Assembly: GCA_943736015.1 (NCBI GenBank)
Contig: OX031059.1
Span: 55,873,159 to 55,937,158, forward strand
Reading direction: 5' to 3'
From: Tridacna crocea
Lineage: Eukaryota > Mollusca > Bivalvia > Cardiida > Cardiidae
DNA: 64,000 nucleotides
Below the pieces are notes generated by a model that was not told the origin of the DNA, searched no databases, and worked only from the letters and a program-made list of their open reading frames with translations. The position numbers were made by a program, and so were the translations under genes. This document shows positions 24,097 to 34,145 of the stretch, in pieces; within the stretch, counting starts at the first letter, position 1, and every line of letters begins with the position of its first letter.

Positions 24097-24634
24097 TATA
24101 CATCACTGCTTTGACACCACTGATGTTGAAAGTGGGGCTTTAGGATTATTTCTTTGCACATGTGTTCTGTAACACAAACTGTGTTCAATCAAAAATGAAA
24201 ATAATACAATTGCAACTGTGTAACAGTGTTGTTGTTTTATTTTTTTCGGTGAATCAAGGGAGATAAATGATGTCAATTCATCTCTATAGAGAAAATACGA
24301 TTGATTTTCCTTGATCAGTATCTATACATCTTGCACATGAGTTTTTCTCGTACTAGATTGAAACCATTTTCTAAGCTTGATTAAAATTATATGAAGATAT
24401 CTGAAAATGACCAGAGATTCCATGATTCTGTTAGAAAGTCTAGTTGTCGATTTATAAATTTATACACTATTTAAAACTTTAAAAATCTTCTACTCAAAAA
24501 CTGCAAAGTGTTTCTTCATGTCTAAGATATTCTTGCCAAAACATGGTTGAAAATGCAAGTTCTGTTTACTTTTTCACGACTTTAGTAGTTACATTGTAAC
24601 TAAAAGATTAACAACTATAAGATCAACCACTAAC
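24097..24634. other. Intronic sequence
   Basis: No repeat or gene recognised. It lies just downstream, in the sense of minus-strand transcription, of the exon at 24635-24668. Confidence 0.4.
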
Positions 24635-24668
24635 CATCCGAGTCAGAGAGCTGCCTTCGCCTTTCTCC
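24635..24668 (-). CDS. 34-nt exon of the unrecognised host gene
   Basis: Minus-strand acceptor ACTTTTATTTTCAG and donor GGATG|GTTAGT bound a 34-nt exon that enters in phase 0 and leaves in phase 1. It encodes GERRRQLSDSD, a basic then acidic stretch. The phase-0 entry matches the phase-0 exit of the exon at 27924-27988. The short length alone would be weak evidence; the phase chain is what supports it. Confidence 0.55.
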
Positions 24669-24695
24669 CTGAAAATAAAAGTGACAAGTCAATTA

Positions 24696-24924
24696 TTAAC
24701 TCTTTACCACACGACAAAATTTTAGACTGGTTCAAATTGAGAGCATTTGCAGATGACAAAATAAAGGTGACTGAAAAATTGAAATTTGTTCTTGGAAAGG
24801 TAGAAAACACTGTGGGAAAAGGAAAAAATGCTGTTTACCAGCATTTTCTCCTTTTCCCACAGTGTTTTCAAAAGGCTTCTTTCTCAGGGGCATCAAAAGA
24901 AGGGATTGTGTGGTAATGGGTTAA
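24696..24924. mobile_element. TTAA-flanked hairpin MITE (P1), first of three in a row
   Basis: TTAACTCTTTACCACACGAC to GTGTGGTAATGGGTTAA with the central hairpin. The right TTAA is shared with the next element. Confidence 0.8.
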
Positions 24925-25164
24925 CCCTTTACTACACAATCCCAACTTTTAATGACCTTTATTACACAATCCCAACTTTTAATGACCTTGAGAAAGAAGC
25001 CTTTTGAAAACATTGTTGGTATAAGAGAAAATTTTCTTCTTTTCCCACAATGTTTTCTACCCTTCCCAAATCCAATTTCAACTTTTGATTCACATTAATT
25101 ATGTTGTCTGCAAATGCTTTCCAATTGGAAAAGTCCAAAATTTTCTTGTTTGGTTAAAAGTTAA
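24921..25164. mobile_element. Hairpin MITE (P1), second of three
   Basis: TTAACCCTTTACTACAC at the left with a local ~35-bp duplication ('cacaatcccaacttttaatgacc' phrase twice). The right end is GTTTGGTTAAAAGTTAA. It shares TTAA tetramers with both neighbours. Confidence 0.7.
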
Positions 25165-25388
25165 TTCTTTCCCAAACGACAAAATTTTGGACTAGGCCAA
25201 ATCTAAAGTGTTTGCAGATGACAAAATAGATGTGAATCAAAAATTGTAATTTTATTGAGAAAGCCCTGAAAACATTGTGGGAAAAGGAGGAAATGCTGGT
25301 TACCAGCATTTTGTCCTTTTCCCACCATGTTTTCAATTGCTGTCTTTCTCTGGGATGTCAAAAGTCGGGATTGTGGGGTAAAGGGTTA
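25161..25388. mobile_element. Hairpin MITE (P1), third of three
   Basis: TTAATTCTTTCCCAAACGAC at the left, GTGGGGTAAAGGGTTAG at the right, with the AAATGCTGGTTACCAGCATTT core. Confidence 0.75.
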
Positions 25389-25544
25389 GCCTCTAATCAA
25401 ACAAGCCTTGTGTTTACAACCTTGAGGCAAAAAGCTTTGAAGGCATATTTTCTGTTCCTTTAAAGACAAATATCTGTACCTTCACTTTAGCAATATTTTA
25501 TTTGTTCGCTTTAACCTTTTAGTGCACAATCCCATGCAAAATAC

Positions 25545-26709
25545 ATACACAATTTTTTCTATGAAATCCTACAAGAAAGTTGTGACCCCAGGGGAAAGCC
25601 AATTTTGACAACAAAGCTATATTTACTTGAACCCTGGTGGAAGTCCACAAGATAAAGCCCCATACCAAATAATACAGGTCTAGAATGTGTGGTTATAAAC
25701 AAGAAGATTTTCAAAGTTTTCTCAATAAAAGGCCCTGTAAAACATGAAACCCATAAGACAGGGCTAAATTTAGTAGCCCTGCTCTTTATTATGGTTAGAA
25801 ACAAGATGACTTAGAAGGATTTCACCACAAAAATCCATGTAAAACTTGTGACCCCTGGTGTGGGGACAAACTTAACCCCAAGGCTATAATTTGGGCCCTT
25901 CTGGTAGAGGCCCATTAGAAAAAGCTACATGCAAAATTTCGTAGCCCTAGGCCTTATGGCTAGGTACAAGCAGATTTTTAAAATTTTCCCAATATGAGCC
26001 CATGTAAAACTTGTGACCCCCAGGACAGGGCCAAATTTAATCCCAGGGCTATATTTTGGGCTGCTGTGGTAGACAACCACTTGATAAAGCTAGATGCAAA
26101 ATTGAGTAGCCCTTGGCCTAATGGCTTGGTACGAGAAAATTTTTAAAGTTTTCCCTATATAAGCCCATATAAAACATGTCACCCCCGGGGCCAGGCCAAA
26201 TTTGACCCCTAGGCTATCATTTGGGCACTCTTGGTAGACAATTACTTCATAAGTTACATGGCAAATTTGGTAGCCCTAGGCCCTTTGGATAGGTACCAGA
26301 AGGATTTTAAAGTTTTCCCTATATAAGCCCATATAAAACTTGTGACACTCGGGACAGGGCCAATTTTGACCCCAGGGCTATTATTTGAGAAACTTGGTAG
26401 AGGTCCACCAGATAAAGCTACATGCCAAATTTGGTAGCCCCAGGCCTTATGGTTTTAGAGAAGAATATTTTTTTAAAAAATTCAATATTTTTCAGTTTTG
26501 TTGCCATGGCAACCAGAGTTTTTGAAGGAGGAATCAAATTCTTTCAAGGAATTCTGAAGAGGACCATGTACAGGGTCATTCCTGTGAAGTTTCATCAAAA
26601 TTGGATGGGTAGTTTCAGAGAAGATGTTTGAAATAAAAGTTAACGCACACAAGCACAACTGACACCTGGCCATAACATAAACCCTCTGGCCTTTGGGCAG
26701 TGGAGCTAA
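25545..26709 (+). repeat. Tandem-array element, family H (long copy)
   Basis: Six or more ~165-bp units ('ttttcaaagttttctcaataaaaggccc', 'cttgtgacccccgggacagggccaa', 'catgccaaatttggtagccctaggcc'). The right side reads 'gttgccatggcaaccagagttttt' then CTGGCCTTTGGGCAG and TGGAGCTAA. Its left part is nearly identical to 63650-64000. Confidence 0.7.
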
Positions 26710-26935
26710 AAAGAGGTTGTGTATGCGTATTATAATGTGTCAATGGAACATTCATCGAACATCTTCCATTTGGATCATTTCAAGAAAATATTTCAATATC
26801 AAGAGCTTCGCAGAGCGGCGCATATACACCCGAAGGGGCTTGTCAGTGAAATGAGTTGCATTGATGGTTGGGCCATGAATGAAGAGTAGTTATTCTCCAT
26901 GATATGTGAAAAATATTAAAGGGCAATAACTAAAC
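26710..26935. other. Short spacer between tandem-array elements
   Basis: No gene or repeat recognised. Confidence 0.35.
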
Positions 26936-27885
26936 TAGAGGGCCATTGGCCCTTGAATGCTCACCTTAGACTATAGCTTATGAGTGAAATTCAATTCTTT
27001 GAGCAACTTTGGTAAGGCTTCGCCCAAGGAACATCCCTGCCAAGTTTCATCAAGATTGGCCAAGTGGGTTAGGAGAAGAAAATGTTTAAAGAAATTGTTG
27101 ACGGGCGACAGACACCGGACATAGGGCAATCAAATATCAAAGCTCTACACCTTCCATTTTCAAAAAAGAATTTTAAATTTTCCTTCTTTGTCCTATGTTC
27201 AAACTTGTGGTCCCCGGGGCTGGGTCAGTTTTAACCAAAGCAGCATCCTTGTAACAAACTTGGTAAAGGTCCACTCAAAGATGTTACATACCAAATATCA
27301 AAGCTCTACACCTTCCCATTTGAGAGAAAAAGAAATTTAAAATTTTCCTTCTTTGTTCCTATGTTCCAACCTGTGACCTCCGGGGCATGCCCAGTTTTGA
27401 CACCAGGGACATCATATGACCAAACTTGGTAGAGGTGCACTAGAAGATTCTGCAAACCAAATATCAAAGCTCTGCACCTTCAAGTTTCAGAGAAGATTTC
27501 TAAAGTTTTCCTTCTTTGTTGCTATGTTCGAACCTGTGACCCCCCCCAGGGCTGGGCCAGTTTTGACCCCAAGGGCATAATATGAACAAACTTGGGAGAG
27601 ATCCACTAGGAATTGCTACATGCCAAATATCATAGCTCTATGCCTTCTAGTTTTAGAGAAGAAGAATTTTTTAAAATTTTCTTTCTTTGTTCCTATGTTC
27701 GAACTTGTGACCCCCGGGGCGGGGCCAGTTTTGACCCCCACGGGCATGATTTAAACAAACTTGGTAGAGGTCCACTAGGAGACTGTAGGAGGAGTTGCGC
27801 ACACAAGAAATTGCCAACGGACAACGGACAGATGAATGGATGGACGACCAGGGTTATAACATAATACAACCCTTCGGGTGTATAA
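26936..27885 (+). repeat. Tandem-array element, family I (two joined pieces)
   Basis: The left end AACTAGAGGGCCATTGGCCC is followed by a GACGGGCGACAGAC tetramer zone at about 27100. Then come four ~150-bp units ('ccaaatatcaaagctctacaccttc', 'gacccccggggc', 'gagaagaa'), with a right end GGACAACGGACAG...CCTTCGGGTGTATAA. The internal tetramer zone suggests one short element with part of another attached. Confidence 0.55.
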
Positions 27886-27923
27886 AAACACAGGCATGCC
27901 TGAACCAAGATACATGTAATTAC

Positions 27924-27988
27924 CTCATTCAAAAGAAAGGTTTGTTCTCCGGGAACCATCTGTATCTCTGTAGGGTTAAAACTTCGGT
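27924..27988 (-). CDS. 65-nt exon of the unrecognised host gene
   Basis: Minus-strand acceptor TTACTTGTATTCAG and donor AATGAG|GTAATT. Entry is phase 1 and exit phase 0. It encodes RSFNPTEIQMVPGEQTFLLN plus E. With the preceding exon it would complete an Asp codon at the junction. No stop in frame. No domain is recognised. Confidence 0.6.
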
Positions 27989-28460
27989 CTGAATACAAGT
28001 AAAACAGAAATAGAGCTGGGATCATTCATTACCAATCAATCTTGTGCTTCTAGAATACTAGAAAAAACAGACTAAAGAAAATCATGTTCAAAAAAATTTT
28101 TTGATGACCAGTATTTTGTCCTTTCGAAATGATCAATCCTTTTTTGAATCCCACCATTTCAGCCATATTGACTGGGTTGCAGATAACTGATTTCAACATG
28201 GATCTTCTTTTAAAATATTTGTCGAGTAAAAATAGATTTATGCAACTGATTCTTGTACAATTTTTAGATAAATAAGAATCCTGAAGTAGCAGAATGTGAA
28301 TACAGTAGGATTGTGATTTTCTTTTTGTCACTAATAAATTTTCAGTGGGTTGCTATGGAAGATTCAGCTCTCATTTTGATTGGCGAAGGATTGTGAGTTT
28401 GCCACATGGGCATTTCTCGTTTTTCGACAATTTTTTCAAAGTCCTTCTACCTCAGGTTTG
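27989..28460. other. Intron between two host exons
   Basis: AT-rich, with no repeat recognised. A minus-strand ORF at 28050-28331 has no supporting context. Confidence 0.4.
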
Positions 28461-28688
28461 TTAACCCATTACCGCACAATCCCTACTTTTGACGCCCCTG
28501 AGAAGAAAGCCTTTAGAAAACGTAGTGGGAAAAGGAGAAAATGCTGGTAACCAGCATTTTCTCCTTTTCCCACAATGTTTTCTACCATTCACAAAACAAA
28601 TTTCAAATTTTCAGTCACTTTTTTTTGTCGTCTGCAAATGCTTGCATTTTGAACCAGTCTAAAATATTGTGGTTTGGTAATGAGTTAA
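28461..28688. mobile_element. TTAA-flanked hairpin MITE (P1)
   Basis: TTAACCCATTACCGCAC to TGGTAATGAGTTAA with the standard core. It lies about 50 bp from the host exon at 28740. Confidence 0.8.
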
Positions 28689-28739
28689 AAACTTAAGGTT
28701 CCTTGGCAAATGTGAGTTTCAATAACAGAAAAGGTTTAC

Positions 28740-28907
28740 CATGGGATCCTTCCCCTGCACTTTCTACTTCCATGCCTCTATGGAACCTACTGTCCTGAGG
28801 AGACCTGGAACCAGCACGAGGTGGATAGCAAATTCCCTCATTTGACCTGAGAGGAAGATCATCCTGATGATCTTGTACCCTGCCACATGGTCTGGTCTGG
28901 CTGATGC
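28740..28907 (-). CDS. 168-nt exon of the unrecognised host gene
   Basis: On the minus strand, acceptor TTCTGTAATATTCAG precedes it and donor CCATG|GTAAAC follows. It is phase 1 at both ends and open for all 55 complete codons in that frame, while the other two frames contain stops. The peptide starts ISQTRPCGRVQDHQDDLPLR and ends RGMEVESAGEGSH. It is polar and rich in Ser, Arg, Gly and Pro, so it is probably disordered. The codon split across the junction with the 30129-30338 exon is a Gly codon. I do not recognise the family. Confidence 0.65.
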
Positions 28908-29758
28908 CTGAATATTACAGAAACAAACGTACATATCAATACAAGCATTTACTTTTCTCTAATAACATACGGTACTAAATGCACTTTTTTTTTCTTTAAC
29001 AAAATGTTTTCCGTAATATACATACATGGAAGTACATGTAGTAACTTAGGCAAACTTCGCAAGAGCAATTTAATGCAAAGATCCAGATGCATAGGAATAT
29101 TCTATTTCCGAACATAACTTAAACATAATGACACAATATAACAATTTTAATGAGTCCCCAAAAAACAGGTTAAAGTAAAGAATTGAAAAAAAAAAAAGTT
29201 ATATTGCTCTGAGAAGTCCTAGAGTGTAAACTAAGAATGTAAACTACAATCTTTTTCTCTATCTCAACCACTGTGAATCTTGAATCTACTGAATGTGCTC
29301 ATATACCGGTAGTATAAATAATTTGTCAGGTGATTGCAGCAAATTTCAAATATGAATAAAAAGAGCAATGGGCTATCTCTTGTATTTTTAAATGTTATTC
29401 TGCCAGTTTTTAAAAGTCTGTCTTTGCATTGCAGGCAAATTTATGGCTGCACAAAATTCACAAATCTACCAAAATCTTTCTCAAATCTACCAGAATATTT
29501 CCCAGATCTACCTAAATATCTAATAAATCTATATCCAAACCTGTCCTATATCTACCCAAATCTTTCCCAAATCTGTCCTAAATCTTACCCATCTACATAA
29601 CCATCTATATATTAGGATGCAGACAAAAAAATCATGACAGGGCAATAACTCCTTTGAAACTCATTGAACCATACCTAAATCATAATATGCACATCTTGAC
29701 TTCATATCAAAATTTTCTATGAAGTTCAACTAAAATCTGTCCTGTAGTTATTGAGAAA
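28908..29758. other. Intron containing a minisatellite
   Basis: No gene. The minisatellite at 29450-29595 is listed separately. Confidence 0.4.
29450..29595. repeat. Degenerate ~15-30-bp minisatellite
   Basis: Repeats of 'aaatctacc(a/c)aaatctttc(c/t)c' with variants such as 'cccagatctacctaaatat'. Low complexity and non-coding, although one frame is open through it because of the periodicity. Confidence 0.6.
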
Positions 29759-29987
29759 TTAACCCATTACCACACAATCCCTACTTTTGAGGCCCCTGAG
29801 AAAGACGCCTTTTGAAAACACTGTGGGAAAAGGAGAAAATGCTGGTAACCAGCATTTTCTCCTTTTCCCACAGTGTTTTCTACCCTTCCCAGAACAAATT
29901 TCTATTTTTCAGTCACCTTCATTTTGTCGTCTGCAAATGCTTTCAATTTGGATAGGTCTAAAATTTTGTTGTGTGGTAATGGGTTAA
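29759..29987. mobile_element. TTAA-flanked hairpin MITE (P1), well preserved
   Basis: TTAACCCATTACCACACAAT at the left is inverted as TTGTGTGGTAATGGGTTAA at the right. The centre is an almost perfect palindrome around CTGGTAACCAG. Confidence 0.85.
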
Positions 29988-30042
29988 GAGTACAGGAGTA
30001 CAGACTGACCAACAGACCAACACAGTGACTCCTATATACCTC

Positions 30043-30074
30043 GCCCCCCCCCCCCCCCCCAACAAATTTTGGGG
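30043..30074. repeat. C-run followed by a G-rich run
   Basis: A run of about 18 C is followed by a GGGGGAGGGG stretch, which may pair or form a G-rich structure. Confidence 0.6.
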
Positions 30075-30128
30075 GAGGGGTACAATAAGTATACACTGAG
30101 AGAGCTAGAGGGAAATTATTGAATATAC

Positions 30129-30338
30129 CTTGCAATGGGTCTGTAAATCTATTACCTGAGGGAAATTGGTCTGGAACTCCATGGTGGATTGTCGGATTCC
30201 CATCAATCTGTGGAAGAGATGGTGGGCTTAAAGTTGCTTGACCAAACAATTGGTTTTCCTGTATTGGAGTTCTCAGCTTCGGTCGTACACACGGTAAGTC
30301 TTGTCTATACAAATGTATTTGGATGTGTGGCTGGGCAT
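30129..30338 (-). CDS. 210-nt exon of the unrecognised host gene
   Basis: Minus-strand acceptor CATTTTTTTCTAG and donor TTGCAAG|GTATAT enclose 210 nt, phase 1 at both ends. The peptide begins AQPHIQIHLYRQDLPCVRPK and continues through LRTPIQENQLFGQ to SGNRFTDPLQ. It is rich in Pro, Gln and Asn and carries no recognised domain. A TTAA hairpin MITE sits 18 bp upstream of the acceptor. It is the longest and best-supported exon of the set. Confidence 0.65.
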
Positions 30339-30356
30339 CTAGAAAAAAATGGTACT

Positions 30357-30589
30357 TTAACCCTTTACCAAACAATTCCTGTTTTTTACAACCTAGAGGA
30401 AGAAGTCTTCTGAAAACATAATGGGAAAAGGATAAAATGCTGGTTACCAGCATTTTCTCCTTTTCCCAGAATGTTTTCTACTCATCTACAGTCAAGTTTC
30501 AACTTTTGAATCACATTTATTTAGTCGTCTGCAAATGCTTTAAATTTGGACAAGTCTTAACTTTTCTCATTTGGTAAAGATCGAGTTAA
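30357..30589. mobile_element. TTAA-flanked hairpin MITE (P1) next to a splice acceptor
   Basis: TTAACCCTTTACCAAAC to TTTGGTAAAGATCGAGTTAA with the usual core. Confidence 0.75.
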
Positions 30590-30650
30590 AACTTAAAGAA
30601 ATGTGGGGAAAAAGCTAACTGTTCTTATCTTTATTTTTCTTACTACATAC

Positions 30651-30682
30651 CTGGAGACATTATAGGATCTGACATGAGTGGG
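30651..30682 (-). CDS. Possible 32-nt upstream exon of the host gene
   Basis: The minus-strand donor TCTCCAG|GTATGTAG is excellent, and the phase (one base left over) fits the next exon at 30338. The acceptor (TCTCAAAAG) is weak. The segment encodes PLMSDPIMSP and partly overlaps an inverted-repeat element at 30669-30812. It could be an exonised repeat end or a coincidence. Confidence 0.3.
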
Positions 30683-30812
30683 CTTTTGAGATAAGATTTT
30701 ATTAAACGAGTCAAGGGAAATGTTATTAGGTGAGCCTTTGGCAAGCTTAATAACATTTTTCCATAATGAGTTTACACAAATTTTATCTCAAGCCCCCATG
30801 AATGTCAGATTC
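30669..30812. mobile_element. Short palindromic MITE
   Basis: GGATCTGACATGAGTGGGC with GAGATAAGATTTT on the left is mirrored by AAATTTTATCTCAAGCCCC and ATGAATGTCAGATTC on the right. An internal inverted pair 'atgttatta'/'taataacat' is also present. Confidence 0.55.
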
Positions 30813-31523
30813 TTTTTATCACAAAATAGAGATCAGATGATGCAAAAACAATACATTCATAAATGCACCCAGGATAATATCAACAAGACCTATTCACTAC
30901 TACAAAATACGTACAAAATGATGTCAAAAATGATGTCACACAAATGTGATATCAAACATGTATAAGATAACAAAATTCGTAATGGGTATATTAATTACAC
31001 TGAATTCAATGGAGGTCATGTGATAATATCATGGTTTTTGTTTGAGTGGCTTTTTCACAACTTTTAATAGCCTTCCCCACATATAACACCAATAAGCCAC
31101 TGATTATAATGTGTTTCCTGGACTTCATTAGTACTACACCCAAGTGTTTTGTCAAAGGAATTTAAACCCCTGTTAAAAAAACAGTAGTGCAAGAGAAAAT
31201 TAAACCAAGGACCATTTGGCTTCAGATAAAACATCCTTGACAATACTAGGAAACCCTGAAGACAGAAAAACCATCTTAGTCCAACAAAGACTCAGATTTT
31301 TTGTGTCCCTGAATATGTATACGGTTTACCTTTGTGATTGAAATAAGTTACTTTTAATCAATTTCAATGCACAATACATTGGAGCAACATTTCAGCCTTT
31401 AAAGTTTCTGGTCATTATTGCGGGTTTGTCTGCAAATTTTTTATTTGGTAAATGAATACTGGGTCAGCTTCAATGTTCCTGTACATGATTGGCAGTGTTA
31501 CTTGTTACAGGTTGAAGTAACCA
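30813..31523. other. AT-rich non-coding sequence
   Basis: Nothing recognised. Confidence 0.4.
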
Positions 31524-32047
31524 GGAAAAGGTCATTTGCCCTGAAGCGCTCATCTAAATAAAGCCACTTAGGGTTGATATTTAACCTGAAAGGTTCCTGA
31601 TGATGACCTGAGAATTGTGACCTAATTTTTTACCAAAAATCACCCAATTTCAAACTTGTCAGTGATAACAACAATTACATCCCGACCTAGTTTCATAAGT
31701 ATTAGACTGAAAATACGGTTTCTAGAGGACACAAAGTTTTTCTAAGAGTTGGCCCTGTGACTATAGCCTCAATAATGAGACGCTCCAGTGATCTTTTTCA
31801 TATTTGGACATTTACTGCACACCGTACCCAGAGGCGACCAGTCAAAAAGAACATCGCCTTTGGAGACAGTTATCTGTACTAGTTAGCCCTGTGACCTACT
31901 TATTTATCATCAGGCATGATCCAGTTTCAAACTTATCCGAGATATCAAAAGGATAAATATTCAGCCAAGTTTCAATAGCATCAGGCGGAAAATGCTGCCT
32001 ATCGACTGCGCACAAGGTTTTTCTATGATTTGGCCATCTGACCATGT
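31524..32047 (+). repeat. Family X tandem-array fragment plus a TIR-element end
   Basis: Begins with the X left-end motif 'aggtcatttgccctgaagcgctcatc' and X-type units. From about 31757 to 31880 it carries one terminal inverted repeat arm of the element found complete at 48452-49059 ('cctcaataatgagacgctccagtgatc' phrase). Confidence 0.5.
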
Positions 32048-32610
32048 GGTCTACCGAAACACTATTTTTAGATACAAAAAACCCGAAGCATGGATATTTT
32101 TAGTACATGTCATGATTATTTTTAGATCTTGGTTTTCCTACTTTCACTTCGTGTGAACACAATTAATTTTTGTTATTCATTGACACACTTATAGCAACTC
32201 GAAATATGTTTAAGAAATTTAAATTCCTTATGTTTGATTAATGATTGTTTCTGTGCGGTTCAGGGTTGATAGTTTTTGTCAGATAGGCCTACAGTATTTT
32301 CTCTTTGGACAAACCGAACAATTTTAAGGTCGTGCAGTCGGTAGCGAGCTCAACTGAAGAACAGGGGTCGCTAATTCGATACCCGGCTCGACCAATTCAT
32401 TTCCTTCCGAGAACTGTTGACTGTCATTGCGACAAGATTCATTCCTCTATCACCGCTAATCATTTTTTCGAAGATGATTATATGTAAGAAAGCAGCCACT
32501 GGCTTGGAAAGAAAATTGTGCGGAGTACGGGTAAAGATCGAAACTCTGCATGGGCATGAAAGCATGGTTAGGGTGCACTAACTGCTGCCCGTCAAACTTT
32601 TAACCGTCCA
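32048..32610 (+). repeat. Paralogous segment with tRNA-like (SINE-type) core, copy 1
   Basis: Shares 'actatttttagatacaaaaaaccc', 'cttggttttcctactttca', 'tgtttctgtgcggttcagggttgatagtttttgtcagat' and 'ttgtgcggagta...gcatga...ggtgcacta' phrases, in the same order, with 49255-49607 joined to 60681-61060. The second copy is split by the fold-back element. Confidence 0.6.
32333..32398 (+). repeat. tRNA-like head (A and B box)
   Basis: GTCGGTAGCGAGCTCAACTG resembles an A box region, and AATTCGATACCC at 32373-32384 resembles a B box (GGTTCGATCCC in the other copy). It is diverged from a functional tRNA, and the spacing fits a tRNA-derived SINE. Confidence 0.5.
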
Positions 32611-32627
32611 TTCTATATACAAAATAT

Positions 32628-34070
32628 TGTAGCGATCTGGTTTTTTCACACAAGGTTAACTTACGAGCATGTGTCTGTTATTTTATCTGAATGCAGGCTC
32701 CATAATGTCGTAGGCTAAGAATGGATACTCAGCATAGATTAGCTACTATGGTTTGCGTACTGAGTGAAAGCATTAATTTCCAGTCTTCCCACATGTTGTG
32801 TATTGCCTGCCATATTTCACATCTCGTTTATTCTAATCTCGCGATACTGATTCTATTTTTAGCTACATGGCTAGGTAAGCTTTGACAGTTATTGGTCGGC
32901 GCCTTAGATGCTAATCTGTCAGCGAAGTTTAACCCGCCCTTGTCTTTTGAAATCTACCTAGATTGCTATTTATTTGTTACAATATGGTGAATTAATCATT
33001 TTAGAAGTAGTCTATAATTTTATTTCTATGAAGTTATTTGAAAATGACATTGTAAATATCCTTTTCTGTGAACTGCTCCAGAAATCCCACATCGTCGTGC
33101 ACGCAAATTTTTCCGTCGTGAAGTTTTGAACACGCATCTTTGTGGATGCGGGAGACGCTGCTGTGTGAAATTTCTCGCAGATTTTGGGCTTCGTGCACAG
33201 AATCCCGCAAATCTGGAGACGCTGGTATAAAAGCTGGGGCATTTCGTGAGAACAGGGACTCCATTTCTGAAAATCTTTGGTACTAGATCTATAAGTTTTT
33301 TTTAAAGTTGTGTTCATTTATTCTTTTGTTTTTTTTTTTTGTGACGCAAAGCTAGGATTTTAGAGTAAATCGAACATAGATCCACAGCGGTCTTTTTTAG
33401 CAAATTTGGCACTATCGATTTCCTGAAAGGATAATTTTAATTGTAATTTAACTTTTTCTCGCTAAGCGCGGAGTGACTTAGTAATTATTTAATTCCTCTT
33501 TCTAAGTGTACTTGATTCAGTGCTATTTTCCCTAGGATCATAGGCTCTACGAGACTCGGCAAAGGTACTTTATATCTTTTTTAACATTTTGTTGCTGCAT
33601 CACTGCTCTTTGACAAGTTCAAGTCTGAGTCAGGTATTTATTTTTTTTTTGCTTTAACCAGATTGTTTTATCCAAAGATTACCTAGTTGTAATTGTTAAG
33701 TTTTATTGCAACAATATAGATTAATTTATTAATTATCCCATCCCTGTGACTCTCTATTGTTTTAGGAATAATTAAATTTTGTTAAATTTTACTTTGCCTA
33801 ATTTATATTTTACTTCCAAAGACAGTATTTTTGGTTTTCTTGTTTCTTAATTTTTTGTTGGAGTCCACCCCCCCCCCCTTTTACCCATCATCATACCTAA
33901 CTTTTGGAAACATTGTGATAAGAGGTGCCTTCCCTAAGCCCAGAAGACAAGAGCTGTGCACAAGAGTTGGAGAAAAACTGACCGAAACATTGCAACAAGA
34001 GTAGTCCCTACCCTGAGCCCACCCCGAGCAGAGCCCGAGCGACACAAGTCCAGATTGGCAGCTCGCTACA
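32628..34070 (+). repeat. 5' LTR of the large Ty3 element
   Basis: 1,443 bp, TG...CA, with a TATA box in the middle and poly-T, poly-C runs near the 3' end. It differs from the 3' LTR by a 1-bp and a 4-bp indel near 33092-33127, homopolymer length changes and one T/C change near 33708. Confidence 0.93.
33236..33242 (+). promoter_or_regulatory. TATA box of the 5' LTR
   Basis: TATAAAA in GCTGGTATAAAAGCTGGGGC, a strong core-promoter match. It implies transcription starting near 33265 and therefore a U3 of about 630 bp. The 3' LTR copy is at 43619-43625. Confidence 0.75.
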
Positions 34071-34079
34071 TAATTTTCC

Positions 34080-34096
34080 TGGTGTCAGAAGTGGGA
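34080..34096 (+). promoter_or_regulatory. Primer-binding site (tRNA-Leu)
   Basis: TGGTGTCAGAAGTGGGA is complementary to the 3' end of animal leucine tRNAs of the CCCACTTCTGACACCA type. It starts nine bases after the LTR, a longer gap than in the Steamer-like element, where the site abuts the LTR. Confidence 0.8.
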
Positions 34097-34145
34097 TTCA
34101 CAGACATCATTTACAGTGAATCCAGAGATACGAGCCCCGAACAAT

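Noticed and set aside
29334-29600. 88-residue plus-strand ORF
   Set aside because: Its C-terminal half is the minisatellite at 29450-29595 translated; periodicity keeps the frame open.
29902-30453. 183-residue minus-strand ORF as a single-exon gene
   Set aside because: It joins a true exon (30129-30338) with intron and MITE sequence on both sides; only the exon part has splice boundaries.
34116-34145. Gag start at 34116
   Set aside because: That codon is GTG. The first ATG in the frame is at 34146.
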